Source: Fusobacterium perfoetens
GTDB taxonomy: Bacteria; Fusobacteriota; Fusobacteriia; Fusobacteriales; Fusobacteriaceae
Reading direction: 5' to 3'
Assembly: GCF_021531475.1 (NCBI RefSeq)
Contig: NZ_JADYTX010000008.1
Coordinates: 1-56,999 of the forward strand
DNA length: 56,999 nucleotides
Position 1 is the stretch's first letter; the number at the start of each line of letters is the position of its first letter. Shown piece after piece: positions 46,024-54,846 of this stretch. A program made the position numbers and the translations under genes. The notes under the pieces were generated by a model. The model was not told the origin of the DNA, did no database searches, and saw only the letters and a program-made list of their open reading frames with translations.

Positions 46024-47352
46024 ATGAAGAAATCAATATTTTTAATGTTAGTTTTAGTTGTAATAATCTATGTGGCAAATACAAAATTTTTATTGGGAGC
46101 TGGAGTTTTAGGAGTTTATGCTATCTCTTTTTTGATTGCTTTATCTCGGAAAAAAACTTTTGGAGAGCTTTTAGAAACTTCAATAAAATATAGTCAAAAA
46201 TCTAAAATAGTTATATTTGTATTTGTTTTTGTGGGAGCTTTGACTTCAAGTTGGATAGCCTCTGGGACAATTCCCGGGATAATATATTATGGAATAAAAT
46301 TTATAAATCCAAAAATATTTATTTTGTTTTCTTTTTTAATAAGTAGTCTTGTGGCATTTTTCTTAGGAAGTTCATTTGGCTCTGCTAGTACAATCGGAGT
46401 ATCATTGATGGCAATAGCAAGAAGTGGAAATATTGATTTGGATATTGTAGGAGCAAGTATAATCTGTGGAATATATTTTGGTGATAGATGGTCCCCTCTT
46501 TCTTCAAGTGCTAATTTAGTGGCAAGTCTTACAGAAGTTGATATTTATTCAAATCTAAAAAATATGATAAAGTCAATGATAGTTCCATATCTTTTGACAG
46601 CTGTATTTTATTTTTTCTTGTCAAAAAATTATATTTTAAATACAAGTGAAAGTAATCTTACAAATCTTATTTTAGAAAATTATAATTTAGATATAAGATT
46701 TATATTTATACCTGTTATCTCTATAATTATTTTTTCAATTTTTAGGATAAATATAAAAATATCTATGGGAGTTAGTATTTTTATTGCATCAGTGGTCGCT
46801 ATATTTGTTCAACAGGAAAAATTTATAGATATTATTAATTATTTGATTAAAGGATTTTATAAATTCGATGGAACTGCTCTTGAAAAAATTATAAAAGGTG
46901 GTGGAGTAGCCTCAATGCTTAATGCCACATCATTGGTTTTTATCTCCTGTGCTTTAGTTGGGATTTTTGAAGAATTAAATATTTTAAATTTCATAAAACA
47001 AAAAATAATAGATGTAAAAACAAGAGCAGAACTTTTTAGAAATACAGTAATCGTAAGTATTGTGGCTGGAATGGTAGGAGCAAATCAAACAATCGCTGTT
47101 GTAATGACAGAACAGATTATAGAAAATATCTATGATGAGAAAAAAATAAAAAGAATAGATTTGGCAAAGGATATAGAAAATAGTGCTATAGTTTTACCGA
47201 GTATCACCCCTTGGAATATAGCTTGTTATATTCCTTGTACAATGTTTGGAATAACAGGTGTAAAATTTATTCCTTATGCTACATATATTTGGCTTATTCC
47301 ACTTTGTACATACATATATTATAGATTTTTCTTAAAAGAAAAAAATATTTAA
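46024..47352 (+). CDS. NhaC-family Na+/H+ antiporter
   Basis: This 442-residue carrier of the NhaC group has around eleven helices. IASGTIPGIIYYG, the glycine/serine-rich FFLGSSFGSASTIGVSLMAIA (about 114-134) and GIYFGDRWSPLSSSANLVA (about 155-173) match the conserved transport segments. Relatives exchange sodium for protons or couple malate with lactate, which would fit the AEC neighbour. It ends 19 bases before the helicase start. Confidence 0.87.
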   Translation: MKKSIFLMLVLVVIIYVANTKFLLGAGVLGVYAISFLIALSRKKTFGELLETSIKYSQKSKIVIFVFVFVGALTSSWIASGTIPGIIYYGIKFINPKIFILFSFLISSLVAFFLGSSFGSASTIGVSLMAIARSGNIDLDIVGASIICGIYFGDRWSPLSSSANLVASLTEVDIYSNLKNMIKSMIVPYLLTAVFYFFLSKNYILNTSESNLTNLILENYNLDIRFIFIPVISIIIFSIFRINIKISMGVSIFIASVVAIFVQQEKFIDIINYLIKGFYKFDGTALEKIIKGGGVASMLNATSLVFISCALVGIFEELNILNFIKQKIIDVKTRAELFRNTVIVSIVAGMVGANQTIAVVMTEQIIENIYDEKKIKRIDLAKDIENSAIVLPSITPWNIACYIPCTMFGITGVKFIPYATYIWLIPLCTYIYYRFFLKEKNI

Positions 47353-47371
47353 AAGTTTGGAGGGACTTTGT

Positions 47372-50146
47372 ATGGAAAATTTAAACGAAAGACAATTAGA
47401 GGCAGTAAAACAGATAGACGGACCTCTTTTAATCCTTGCAGGTCCCGGTTCTGGAAAAACAAAAACTATAATAGAAAGAACAGCATATATTCTAAATCAA
47501 AAGGGAGTTTTGCCAGAAAATATTTTTCTTTCTACTTTTACAGAAAAAGCTTCTAATGAGCTTATAAGTAGAATTTCTAAAAAAATAAAAAATAGTCTTG
47601 ATATTAGTCAGATGTATATTGGGACAATTCACTCTCTTTGTCATAGAATAATAGACGAGAATTTAGAATATTCTTTTTTGGAGAAAAATTATAGAATTTT
47701 TGATGATTTGGAGCAAAGATTTTTTATCTATTCAAAGCTAAAACATTTTGAAAAAATAGATGGTTATAAAGATTTTATGATGAAAATGGAAGGCGGAAAT
47801 AGTTGGCAAAAAGCTGGACGTTTACAAAAATGGATAGATAGAATAAATGAGGAAAAAATCTCTAATACAAAAATTTTTGAAACAGATAATATAGATATAC
47901 TTTTTTTGAAAGAATTAAATAAAAAATATTTAGAGCTTTTGTATGAAGAAAACGGTGTGGATTTTTCAAATCTTCAGCTTGAATGTTATAATATCTTAGC
48001 CACTAACAAAAATATTTTAAAAAAATACCAAGAAAAAATAAAATATATAATGATAGATGAGTATCAAGATACAAACTCTATCCAAGAAAAGATTTTTTTC
48101 TTACTAGCAGGAGATAGAAAAAATATCTGTGTAGTGGGAGATGACGACCAAGGACTTTATCGTTTTAGGGGAGCCACTGTAAAAAATATTTTAGATTTTC
48201 AGAAAAATTTTTCTGAAGGACAGTGTAAAAAAATAGAATTAAATATAAATTACCGCTCCAATGAAGATATAGTTAGGTTTTGTAATGATTGGCTAAAAAC
48301 TATTGAATGGAATGGTTGGCGTTATGATAAAAATATGATTTCTGGTAGAGTTGATGATAATAATTCATTGGGAGTTGTAAAAATATCCTATCAAGGGTCT
48401 GATAAAAAATGGCAGGAGAAAATCTATAGATTTTTATCATATCTAAAAAGTACTCAAAAAATAAAGGATTTTAATCAAATCGCTTTTTTATTTAAAAGTT
48501 TAAAAGATAAGAAAGCAAAATATCTAGCAGAATATTTGGAGGAAAAAGGGATAGATATTTATTCTCCGCGTTCTGGAAAATTCTTTGAACGTGATGAAAT
48601 AAGGTTTGTTCTGGGGATTTTTCTTTGTATATTTCATCAAGATAAAAATTATCAAAAATATGATTATTACAATGAGTGTTATGAGTTTGCCAAAAAAGAG
48701 ATAAGGGAAGATTTAGAAATAAGAGATTATATAGTAGAAAAAAGAGAAAATATTCAAAAAATATTAGGGGGAAATGAAGAAGTAGAACTTGGAAATATGC
48801 TAACAATTTTTTATGAGCTTTTTAATTTTGAAAGTTTTAGAAAATATATAGATATTTCAGAAAATCATATTTTAAAAAATAGAAAAACATATAATCTAGG
48901 GATTTTTTCTAGTTTGCTTTTAAAATTTGATACTCTTTGTAAAGTAAAAAGATTAAATAGTAAAAATTATAAAAAAACTATAGATTATTTTTTTGAAAAT
49001 CACTTTAATTTTTTACAAATGCACAATATAAACGAATATGAAAGTAAAGATATATCTCCAAGTGGAGCTGTATCATTTTTGACAATTCATCAATCAAAAG
49101 GTTTAGAGTTTCCTTTTGTGGTTATAGGCTCTTTGAACAAGGGAGTTGAAATAAAAAATACAACTGAAAGACAGTTAGAACTTGAAATTTCCCAAGAATA
49201 TGAACCTAAAGATCGAAGAGAGGAGTTTGATTTCTTTAGACTTTTTTATACAGGTTTTTCAAGGGCAAAAAATCTTTTAGCACTGGCTTGTGTAGAGAAT
49301 AACTATGTTCCAACACCTATTTTTAAAAAGGTATATAAAGATTTAAAAGATATAAAAAGTGAAGAGTTTAATTATAAAGATTTGAGTTTTGATGATGTGG
49401 AAGAATCAAAAGTAAAAAAAATAATTTCTTTTACTTCTCATGTGGCACTTTTTGAAAGATGCCCTATTCTTTATAAATTTTTTAGAAAATATGAATTTTC
49501 AAGAGAAAATAATTTTGGAGAGTTTGTAGGAACTTTAATTCACGAAACTTTGGAAGATATAAATAAAAAATTAAAGGATAAAAATCCTATAGACATAGAA
49601 AATATAAGAGAGATTTATAATAAAAATTATAAAAATCTTTTGAAAAAAATAGATATAATCCCTAATGAAGATTATATTGAGTATGGTTTTGAGAGTATAG
49701 TTGACTATTTTAAAAATTATAAAGAGATTTATCAAAATATAAAAGATTGTGAGATAAAAGTTTCATTTATAAGAGATGAATATATAATTGAGGGGATAGC
49801 TGACTTAGTTATTGAAAAAAATGGTGAGCTTGAGATAATAGATTTTAAGACAGGAAAATTAGGAAAAAATATAGAGGAGTATAAATCTCAACTTAGAATT
49901 TATGCAATGCTTTTAAGTGAAAAATATCAAAGAAAGATAAAAAAAGTTAAACTTTTTTATATAACAGAAAAAAGAGAGAATAAAATAATTGAGGTATCTA
50001 TTAATGAAGATGAGATAGAAAATACAATTAAAAATTTTGATATTGTTGCTAAAAAAATAGTAAACAATGATTTTGAAGTAGAGTATACACCTAAAAAACT
50101 TTGCGAAAATTGTATTTTAAAAAAATATTGTGAAAAAATTTTGTGA
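47372..50146 (+). CDS. UvrD/PcrA-like helicase fused to a RecB-family nuclease
   Basis: This 924-residue fusion joins a superfamily 1A helicase to a C-terminal PD-(D/E)XK nuclease. Helicase motifs in order are GPGSGKT (24-30), MIDEYQDTN, VGDDDQGLYRFRGA, NYRSNEDI, TIHQSKGLEF and RLFYTGFSRA. The nuclease shows EGIADLVIE and IIDFKTGKL. FERCPILYKFF upstream and CENCILKKYC at the end supply four cysteines in the arrangement of AddB/Cas4-type iron-sulfur nucleases. It could serve in double-strand-break processing. ATG 47372 is chosen after a GGAGGG site; an earlier TTG at 47357 overlaps it. Its place behind two transporters is odd. Confidence 0.88.
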   Translation: MENLNERQLEAVKQIDGPLLILAGPGSGKTKTIIERTAYILNQKGVLPENIFLSTFTEKASNELISRISKKIKNSLDISQMYIGTIHSLCHRIIDENLEYSFLEKNYRIFDDLEQRFFIYSKLKHFEKIDGYKDFMMKMEGGNSWQKAGRLQKWIDRINEEKISNTKIFETDNIDILFLKELNKKYLELLYEENGVDFSNLQLECYNILATNKNILKKYQEKIKYIMIDEYQDTNSIQEKIFFLLAGDRKNICVVGDDDQGLYRFRGATVKNILDFQKNFSEGQCKKIELNINYRSNEDIVRFCNDWLKTIEWNGWRYDKNMISGRVDDNNSLGVVKISYQGSDKKWQEKIYRFLSYLKSTQKIKDFNQIAFLFKSLKDKKAKYLAEYLEEKGIDIYSPRSGKFFERDEIRFVLGIFLCIFHQDKNYQKYDYYNECYEFAKKEIREDLEIRDYIVEKRENIQKILGGNEEVELGNMLTIFYELFNFESFRKYIDISENHILKNRKTYNLGIFSSLLLKFDTLCKVKRLNSKNYKKTIDYFFENHFNFLQMHNINEYESKDISPSGAVSFLTIHQSKGLEFPFVVIGSLNKGVEIKNTTERQLELEISQEYEPKDRREEFDFFRLFYTGFSRAKNLLALACVENNYVPTPIFKKVYKDLKDIKSEEFNYKDLSFDDVEESKVKKIISFTSHVALFERCPILYKFFRKYEFSRENNFGEFVGTLIHETLEDINKKLKDKNPIDIENIREIYNKNYKNLLKKIDIIPNEDYIEYGFESIVDYFKNYKEIYQNIKDCEIKVSFIRDEYIIEGIADLVIEKNGELEIIDFKTGKLGKNIEEYKSQLRIYAMLLSEKYQRKIKKVKLFYITEKRENKIIEVSINEDEIENTIKNFDIVAKKIVNNDFEVEYTPKKLCENCILKKYCEKIL

Positions 50147-50169
50147 TTTTTTAGAAAAAGTTATATAAT
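50141..50169 (+). promoter_or_regulatory. Promoter of the DAHP synthase gene
   Basis: TTGTGA (50141-50146) overlaps the helicase stop codon, and a perfect TATAAT (50164-50169) lies 17 bases downstream. Confidence 0.6.
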
Positions 50170-50202
50170 ATTGTGGAGATTAAAAATAGAAAGAGGAAAA
50201 AA

Positions 50203-51225
50203 ATGTATATTAAGTTTAAGAAAAATATTACAAATGAGGTAGTTGAAAAGGCTAAAAAAATAATCGAGAGTTGTGGGCTAGGAACTTTAGATATTTTTGA
50301 TGAAGAGATAAGAAAAGTAGGGATATTAGGAAATAATAAAAAAAATCTGGTGGAGCTTTTGGAAGATGACAAAGAAGTTTCACAAGGGATAGATAAAATA
50401 ATGGAGATAAGTGTTCCTTATAAATTTTCTAGTCGTGAATTTAAAAAATCAGATACAATTATAAAAATAAAAGATGTTGAGATAGGTGGAGATGATTTTA
50501 TTCTTATTGCTGGACCTTGCTCTGTTGAAAATAGAGAAATGGTAATGAAAATCGCCAAAGAAGTAAAAGAAAATGGCGGAAAAATCCTAAGAGGTGGGGC
50601 TTTTAAACCAAGAACTTCTCCTTATGATTTCCAAGGTCTTGAAGAAGAGGGACTTATTTATTTGAGAGAGGCTTGTGATAAATATGGTTTACTTCTTTGT
50701 ACAGAGATAATGGACGGAAAAAATATAGATAAAGTATGTAAGTACGCTGATATTTTACAAGTTGGAACAAGAAATATGCAAAACTTTTCTTTATTAAAAG
50801 ATTTGGGAAAAGCCGATAAACCTATTTTTTTAAAAAGAGGTATGAGTGCTACTATAACAGAATTTTTAATGGCTGTTGAATATTTGATTGCCTATGGAAA
50901 TAAAAATATAATTCTTTGTGAAAGAGGTATCAGAACTTTTGAGAGAATGACAAGAAATACAATAGATATAAATGCTATTGCTATGATAAAAGAGATTTGT
51001 CATTTTCCAATACTTATTGATGCAAGTCACGGAACAGGAATAAGAACTCTTGTTGAGCCAATAACTCTTTCAGGCATTATGGCAGGGGCTAGTGGTTGTA
51101 TGATAGAAGTTCACGAAAATCCTTGTTGTGCTTTATCAGATGGTGACCAAACTTTAAATTTTGAAGATTTTTCAAAAACTTGTAAAAAAATCTTTAAAAC
51201 TTATGAATTTAAAAAAAGTTTATAA
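50203..51225 (+). CDS. aroF: 3-Deoxy-7-phosphoheptulonate (DAHP) synthase, type I-beta
   Basis: This 340-residue enzyme makes the first committed intermediate of the shikimate pathway from phosphoenolpyruvate and erythrose 4-phosphate. A short N-terminal ferredoxin-like regulatory domain (about 1-70) precedes the barrel, as in the Thermotoga-type enzyme. The barrel shows LIAGPCSVE, RGGAFKPRTSPY, QVGTRNMQN, LKRGMSAT and DASHGTGIR. A GTG at 50173 is open, but ATG 50203 follows AAAGAGG and gives the normal length. No other aromatic pathway gene is adjacent. Confidence 0.94.
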   Translation: MYIKFKKNITNEVVEKAKKIIESCGLGTLDIFDEEIRKVGILGNNKKNLVELLEDDKEVSQGIDKIMEISVPYKFSSREFKKSDTIIKIKDVEIGGDDFILIAGPCSVENREMVMKIAKEVKENGGKILRGGAFKPRTSPYDFQGLEEEGLIYLREACDKYGLLLCTEIMDGKNIDKVCKYADILQVGTRNMQNFSLLKDLGKADKPIFLKRGMSATITEFLMAVEYLIAYGNKNIILCERGIRTFERMTRNTIDINAIAMIKEICHFPILIDASHGTGIRTLVEPITLSGIMAGASGCMIEVHENPCCALSDGDQTLNFEDFSKTCKKIFKTYEFKKSL

Positions 51226-51228
51226 AAA

Positions 51229-51270
51229 TAAAATCCAAGTGACTGAAATTTCAGAAACTTGGATTTTTTA
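51229..51270. terminator. Terminator between the DAHP synthase and XRE-cupin genes
   Basis: AAAATCCAAGT pairs with ACTTGGATTTTTT around an inner CTGAAATTTCAG palindrome. It serves two convergent genes. Its ATCCAAG stem recurs in the terminator at 54402-54440. Confidence 0.85.
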
Positions 51271-51804
51271 TTATTTTTTACTAGAGAACCAGTAAACTAC
51301 AGATTGACAATCTTGAGGATTTCTATATCTATGAGGAGTATTTTCTTTTATAAAAATAGAATCTCCCTCATAAAGATGGTATAGAGTTTTGTCAAGTTCT
51401 ATTTCAAGCTCGCCTTTTATAACTACACCGATTTCATCATAACCATGTCCCCAAGAAAGATCATGAAAAGCTCCTTTTTCATCAATGGTGATTGCAATTC
51501 CGTTAAGGCTCTCTTTACCACTTAAAAGACGTTCAACTTTTAAAGAAGTTTTGTTGTTGTTAAATATTTCTTCCCTTTCTTTAGTACGAGTTACAGGTTT
51601 TTCTTCTTGTTCTTCACTTAAAATTTCCATTAAATTTATTCCTAAAGCTTGGCAGATTTGTTGAAGATTACTGATAGATGGACTGTTTAGATCTCTTTCT
51701 ACATTGCTAAGAAATCCTAAAGAAAGTCCAGTCATATCTGACAAATCTTTTAAAGTATACTCTTTGCTTTTTCTAATATTTTTTATTTTCTCCCCCAAAT
51801 TCAT
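51271..51804 (-). CDS. XRE-family regulator with C-terminal cupin domain
   Basis: This 177-residue regulator has an N-terminal Cro/CI helix-turn-helix (about 5-60, with DLSDMTGLSLGFLSNVERD). A hinge follows, then a C-terminal cupin (about 105-175) with SWGHGYDEIGVVIKGELEIELD, EGDSIFIKENTPHRYRN and VVYW. Such proteins sense a small molecule in the cupin and often control amino-acid or polyamine metabolism. It diverges from a membrane protein and L-serine dehydratase, its likely targets. GGGAGG precedes the start. Confidence 0.88.
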   Translation of the reverse strand: MNLGEKIKNIRKSKEYTLKDLSDMTGLSLGFLSNVERDLNSPSISNLQQICQALGINLMEILSEEQEEKPVTRTKEREEIFNNNKTSLKVERLLSGKESLNGIAITIDEKGAFHDLSWGHGYDEIGVVIKGELEIELDKTLYHLYEGDSIFIKENTPHRYRNPQDCQSVVYWFSSKK

Positions 51805-51835
51805 AGATTATTCCCTCCCGTCAAATATCTATAAA

Positions 51836-51864
51836 ATTATATCACAAAAAAAGATTAATGTAAA
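51836..51864 (-). promoter_or_regulatory. Promoter of the XRE-cupin gene
   Basis: On the minus strand TTTACA (51859-51864) and TATAAT (51836-51841) are 17 bases apart, about 32 bases before the start. Confidence 0.6.
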
Positions 51865-52040
51865 TTTAAGAATAACAGGTATATTTTAAAATTCATAATA
51901 CTGAAAAAATATAAAAAATACTAAATTCAAAATAATGAAAAATATTTCAGAAATTATATCTTAAAAATAGTAAATATATTAAAAATAATACTAAAAAAAT
52001 AAAAAATAAAATAAAAAAATTCATTTTAATAAAAAAGTTG
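51865..52040. other. Extremely AT-rich divergent spacer
   Basis: This is the middle of a 359-base gap with no coding frame. It has repeated AAAATA/TAAAAA tracts and almost no G or C. I see no structured RNA in it. It may act as a flexible or UP-element-like region for the divergent promoters. Confidence 0.4.
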
Positions 52041-52069
52041 TTGCAAGAAAATGAAATTCATGGTATACT
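52041..52069 (+). promoter_or_regulatory. Promoter of the EIIC-like/sdaA operon
   Basis: TTGCAA (52041-52046) and TATACT (52064-52069) are 17 bases apart. The start point falls within the adjoining inverted repeat. Confidence 0.65.
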
Positions 52070-52088
52070 TTTTCACGTATGTGAAAAA
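52069..52088 (+). promoter_or_regulatory. Inverted-repeat operator at the EIIC-like/sdaA promoter
   Basis: TTTTTCAC (52069-52076) and GTGAAAAA (52081-52088) are perfect complements separated by GTAT, covering the expected transcription start. This is where a repressor would sit, and the XRE-cupin protein encoded divergently is the obvious candidate. No second copy is evident at the regulator's own promoter. Confidence 0.6.
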
Positions 52089-52163
52089 ATAAAGTTTTGT
52101 CAATAGATAATACACTATGTTAATTTTTATTGAACAAATAGAAAAAAATAAGGAGAAAAAGAA

Positions 52164-53183
52164 ATGGACGTAATTAAAGGAGTAGTATTATTATTTTTAG
52201 TTTTAGGAGGATTTTCATTCTTTAGTATGAAAATGCCAAAGGGAATGAAAGCAATGGGAGCTTTAGCAGGAGCAGCGACAGCTAGTTTTTTAGTTGAGGC
52301 TTTTCAATTATATGTTGGTGGAGATCTTTTTGGGATACCATTTTTAGGAGAAGTTGGAAAAGCAGCTGGAGGTTTAGGAGGAACTGCCGCAGCGATTCTT
52401 GTACCAATAGCTTTAGGAGTTAATCCAACTTATGCAGTTTTAATTGGAGTTTCTGTTTCAGGATTTGGAATATTACCAGGATTTTTAGCAGGATATATTT
52501 TATCTTTCTTAATTCCAAAATTAGAAGAGAAAATACCTCAAGGTTTAGATTTAATAGTTGTAATTTGTTTTATCGCACCACTTGCAAGACTTATAGCATC
52601 AATATCAAACCCAATAGTTAACTCTACTCTTTTAAATATAGGAAGAATTTTAGAAAGTGCATCTCACTCAAGTCCTATTTTAATGGGAATTATTTTAGGA
52701 GGAGTAATCACAGTTGTAGCAACAGCACCTTTATCATCAATGGCTCTTACAGCTATGATGGGATTAACTGGAGTGCCTATGGCAATAGGAGCTTTATCTG
52801 TAATGGGATCATCTTTTATGAATGGAGTTTTCTTCCACAGAATGGGATTTGGAGATAGAAAAACAACAATAGCAGTTGCGATTGAGCCATTAACACAAGC
52901 GGATATAATTTCAGCAAACCCAATTCCAGTTTATATAACTAACTTTATCGGTGGAGCTTTAGCAGGAGTTGTAGTATCTTTATTTGGTCTTGTAAATAAT
53001 GCAACAGGAACAGCTACACCAATAGCAGGTTTAATGGTAATGTACGGTTTCAATGATGCAATCACAGTTACAAAAGTTGCTTTAATGTGTGCTGGGTCAG
53101 GAATTTTAGCAGGATTTTTAGGTTCAGTAATATTTAAAAATTATAAAATAAAAACTGTAAATGAGATAAGAGGTGTTAACTAA
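52164..53183 (+). CDS. EIIC-like integral membrane protein (PTS_EIIC_2 type)
   Basis: This 339-residue protein is almost entirely hydrophobic, with about nine helices rich in Gly and Ala. GIPFLGEVGKAAGGLGGTAAAILVPIALGVNPTYAVLIG (about 52-90) and GSSFMNGVFFHRMGFGDRKTT are its clearest motifs. They resemble the stand-alone phosphotransferase IIC-like family rather than classical sugar IIC subunits. No IIA or IIB domain is fused or adjacent, so PTS-type transport is doubtful. Its stop overlaps the sdaA start by one base, so it is probably a carrier for serine or a related compound (inferred). AAGGAG precedes it. Confidence 0.7.
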   Translation: MDVIKGVVLLFLVLGGFSFFSMKMPKGMKAMGALAGAATASFLVEAFQLYVGGDLFGIPFLGEVGKAAGGLGGTAAAILVPIALGVNPTYAVLIGVSVSGFGILPGFLAGYILSFLIPKLEEKIPQGLDLIVVICFIAPLARLIASISNPIVNSTLLNIGRILESASHSSPILMGIILGGVITVVATAPLSSMALTAMMGLTGVPMAIGALSVMGSSFMNGVFFHRMGFGDRKTTIAVAIEPLTQADIISANPIPVYITNFIGGALAGVVVSLFGLVNNATGTATPIAGLMVMYGFNDAITVTKVALMCAGSGILAGFLGSVIFKNYKIKTVNEIRGVN

Positions 53184-54391
53184 TGGATAGTTTAAGAGAA
53201 TTATTTAAAATTGGTTGTGGACCATCAAGTTCTCACACAATGGGACCAGAGAGAGCAGCTAAAAAATTTAAAAGTGAAACACCTGAGGCATTTTCTTATA
53301 AAGTTGAACTTTATGGAAGTTTGGCAGCTACTGGAAAAGGACATTTAACAGACTGGATAATAGAAGAAACTTTAAAACCAAAATATACAGAGATAGTTTG
53401 GATGCCTGAATTTGTTCATGAATATCATACTAATGGAATGAAATTTATGGCTCTTGATGAGAATGAAAATGTTATAAAAGATTGGTTAGTTTTCTCTGTT
53501 GGTGGAGGAACTATAAAAGAATTAACAGACAAAAGAAGTGGAGCTGGAGAATGTTATAACCTAAAAAAAATGGACGACATTATGGCTTGGTGTAAAGAAA
53601 ATAATAAAGAGCTTTGGGAATATGTTGAGTTTTGTGAAGGAAAAGAGATTTGGGATTATTTAAAAACAATTCTTGATGCAATGAATCAAGCTGTTGATAG
53701 AGGAATAAAAAAAGATGGAGTTCTTCCTGGAAAATTAAGATACCCAAGAAGAGCAAAAGAGATTTATGATAAAATCGACAAAAGAAGAAATTATTTAGTT
53801 TTAACTAAAAAAATATTTGCTTATGCACTAGCAGTTTCTGAAGAAAATAGTAGTGCAGGAACAATAGTTACAGCTCCAACTTGTGGTTCAGCAGGAGTAA
53901 TTCCAGGACTTTTAAGAGCTTTAATTGAAGAGTGGGAGTTAGATGAAACAACATCTTTAAGAGCTTTAGCAATAGCTGGACTTATAGGAAATCTTATAAA
54001 AGAAAATGCAACAATCTCTGGAGCAGAGGGAGGTTGTCAAGCTGAGATTGGTTCTGCTTGTTCGATGGCAGCTGGAATGGCAGTTTATATTTTAGGTGGA
54101 ACAACAGAGCAAATCGAATACGCAGCTGAAATGGGAATGGAACATCATCTTGGAATGACTTGTGACCCTGTTGGAGGGTATGTTCAAATCCCTTGTATAG
54201 AAAGAAATGCTATTGTGGCAGTAAGATCTTTAAATACAGCTGATTATGCACTTTCAACAGATGGAGCTCATACAATAAGTTTTGACCAAGTAGTTGTAAC
54301 AATGAAAGAAACTGGTTGTGATATGTGTTCTTCTTATAAAGAAACATCTACTGGTGGGCTTGCAAAATACTATGATAAATTTTTAAAATAA
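53183..54391 (+). CDS. sdaA: L-serine ammonia-lyase (dehydratase), iron-sulfur type, single chain
   Basis: This 402-residue enzyme converts L-serine to pyruvate and ammonia with a [4Fe-4S] cluster. The beta-domain signature GPSSSHTMGPERAA is at 13-26. The alpha domain carries APTCGSAG, GGCQAEIGSACSMAAG and GGYVQIPCIERN, whose cysteines are the likely cluster ligands. Both domains are in one polypeptide, somewhat shorter than the roughly 455-residue E. coli enzymes. It is translationally coupled to the EIIC-like gene and ends at a terminator, so it is the catabolic half of this module. Confidence 0.93.
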   Translation: MDSLRELFKIGCGPSSSHTMGPERAAKKFKSETPEAFSYKVELYGSLAATGKGHLTDWIIEETLKPKYTEIVWMPEFVHEYHTNGMKFMALDENENVIKDWLVFSVGGGTIKELTDKRSGAGECYNLKKMDDIMAWCKENNKELWEYVEFCEGKEIWDYLKTILDAMNQAVDRGIKKDGVLPGKLRYPRRAKEIYDKIDKRRNYLVLTKKIFAYALAVSEENSSAGTIVTAPTCGSAGVIPGLLRALIEEWELDETTSLRALAIAGLIGNLIKENATISGAEGGCQAEIGSACSMAAGMAVYILGGTTEQIEYAAEMGMEHHLGMTCDPVGGYVQIPCIERNAIVAVRSLNTADYALSTDGAHTISFDQVVVTMKETGCDMCSSYKETSTGGLAKYYDKFLK

Positions 54392-54401
54392 TATAGAAAT
54401 A

Positions 54402-54440
54402 AAAAATCCAAGTTACTAAGCTTAGTTTCTTGGATTTTTA
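54402..54440. terminator. Terminator after sdaA
   Basis: AAAAATCCAAG (54402-54412) pairs with CTTGGATTTTT (54429-54439) around an inner ACTAAGCTTAGT palindrome. It also serves the convergent small exported protein gene. Confidence 0.85.
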
Positions 54441-54444
54441 TTTA

Positions 54445-54846
54445 TTATATTAAATTTAGATAATCAAACATAGTTTCATCGTTATAAAAATATGGAATTT
54501 CAGTTCCAAGGATATTTTCTATCTCTTGAAGTCTATAAAACCTTATAAATTCCATCTCATCTTTTAAAAGACCAATCTCTTCCATAAGAGTTTTATATTT
54601 ATTTTCATTATTTTCTTTTAAAGCTATGTTTGAGAGAGAACGAAGTTCAATAAAACGATTTCTAAAATTAATCTCATCATTTAATATATTTTTTTTAACA
54701 TTGATAAGAGCTTTTATTTTATCTTGTGGAAGTTCAGATAAAATTTTTTTAGTTTTGTAAACATCTACCTCTTTTTGAGAAGCGACTTCTTCAGCTAAAG
54801 AGATAGTTGAAAAAGCTATTAAAAAACTAAATATTAAATTTTTCAT
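54445..54846 (-). CDS. Small exported helical protein linked to a two-component system
   Basis: I do not recognise a named family. This 133-residue protein has a clear Sec signal (MKNLIFSFLIAFSTISLA, cleavage probably after ISLA). The mature part is almost wholly amphipathic helix with many Lys/Glu and regularly spaced Leu/Ile. The layout, about 115 residues with LPQDKIKALINVKK, a long central helix and a final EIENIL segment, recalls periplasmic CpxP/Spy-type proteins, though no clear LTxxQ motif is present. It overlaps the kinase end by four bases, so it is cotranscribed and perhaps feeds back on the sensor (inferred). Confidence 0.7.
   Translation of the reverse strand: MKNLIFSFLIAFSTISLAEEVASQKEVDVYKTKKILSELPQDKIKALINVKKNILNDEINFRNRFIELRSLSNIALKENNENKYKTLMEEIGLLKDEMEFIRFYRLQEIENILGTEIPYFYNDETMFDYLNLI

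Noticed and set aside
52164-53183. Classical sugar PTS permease
   Set aside because: There is no EIIA or EIIB domain in the protein or beside it, and the partner gene is a serine dehydratase, so I kept only the neutral EIIC-like description.
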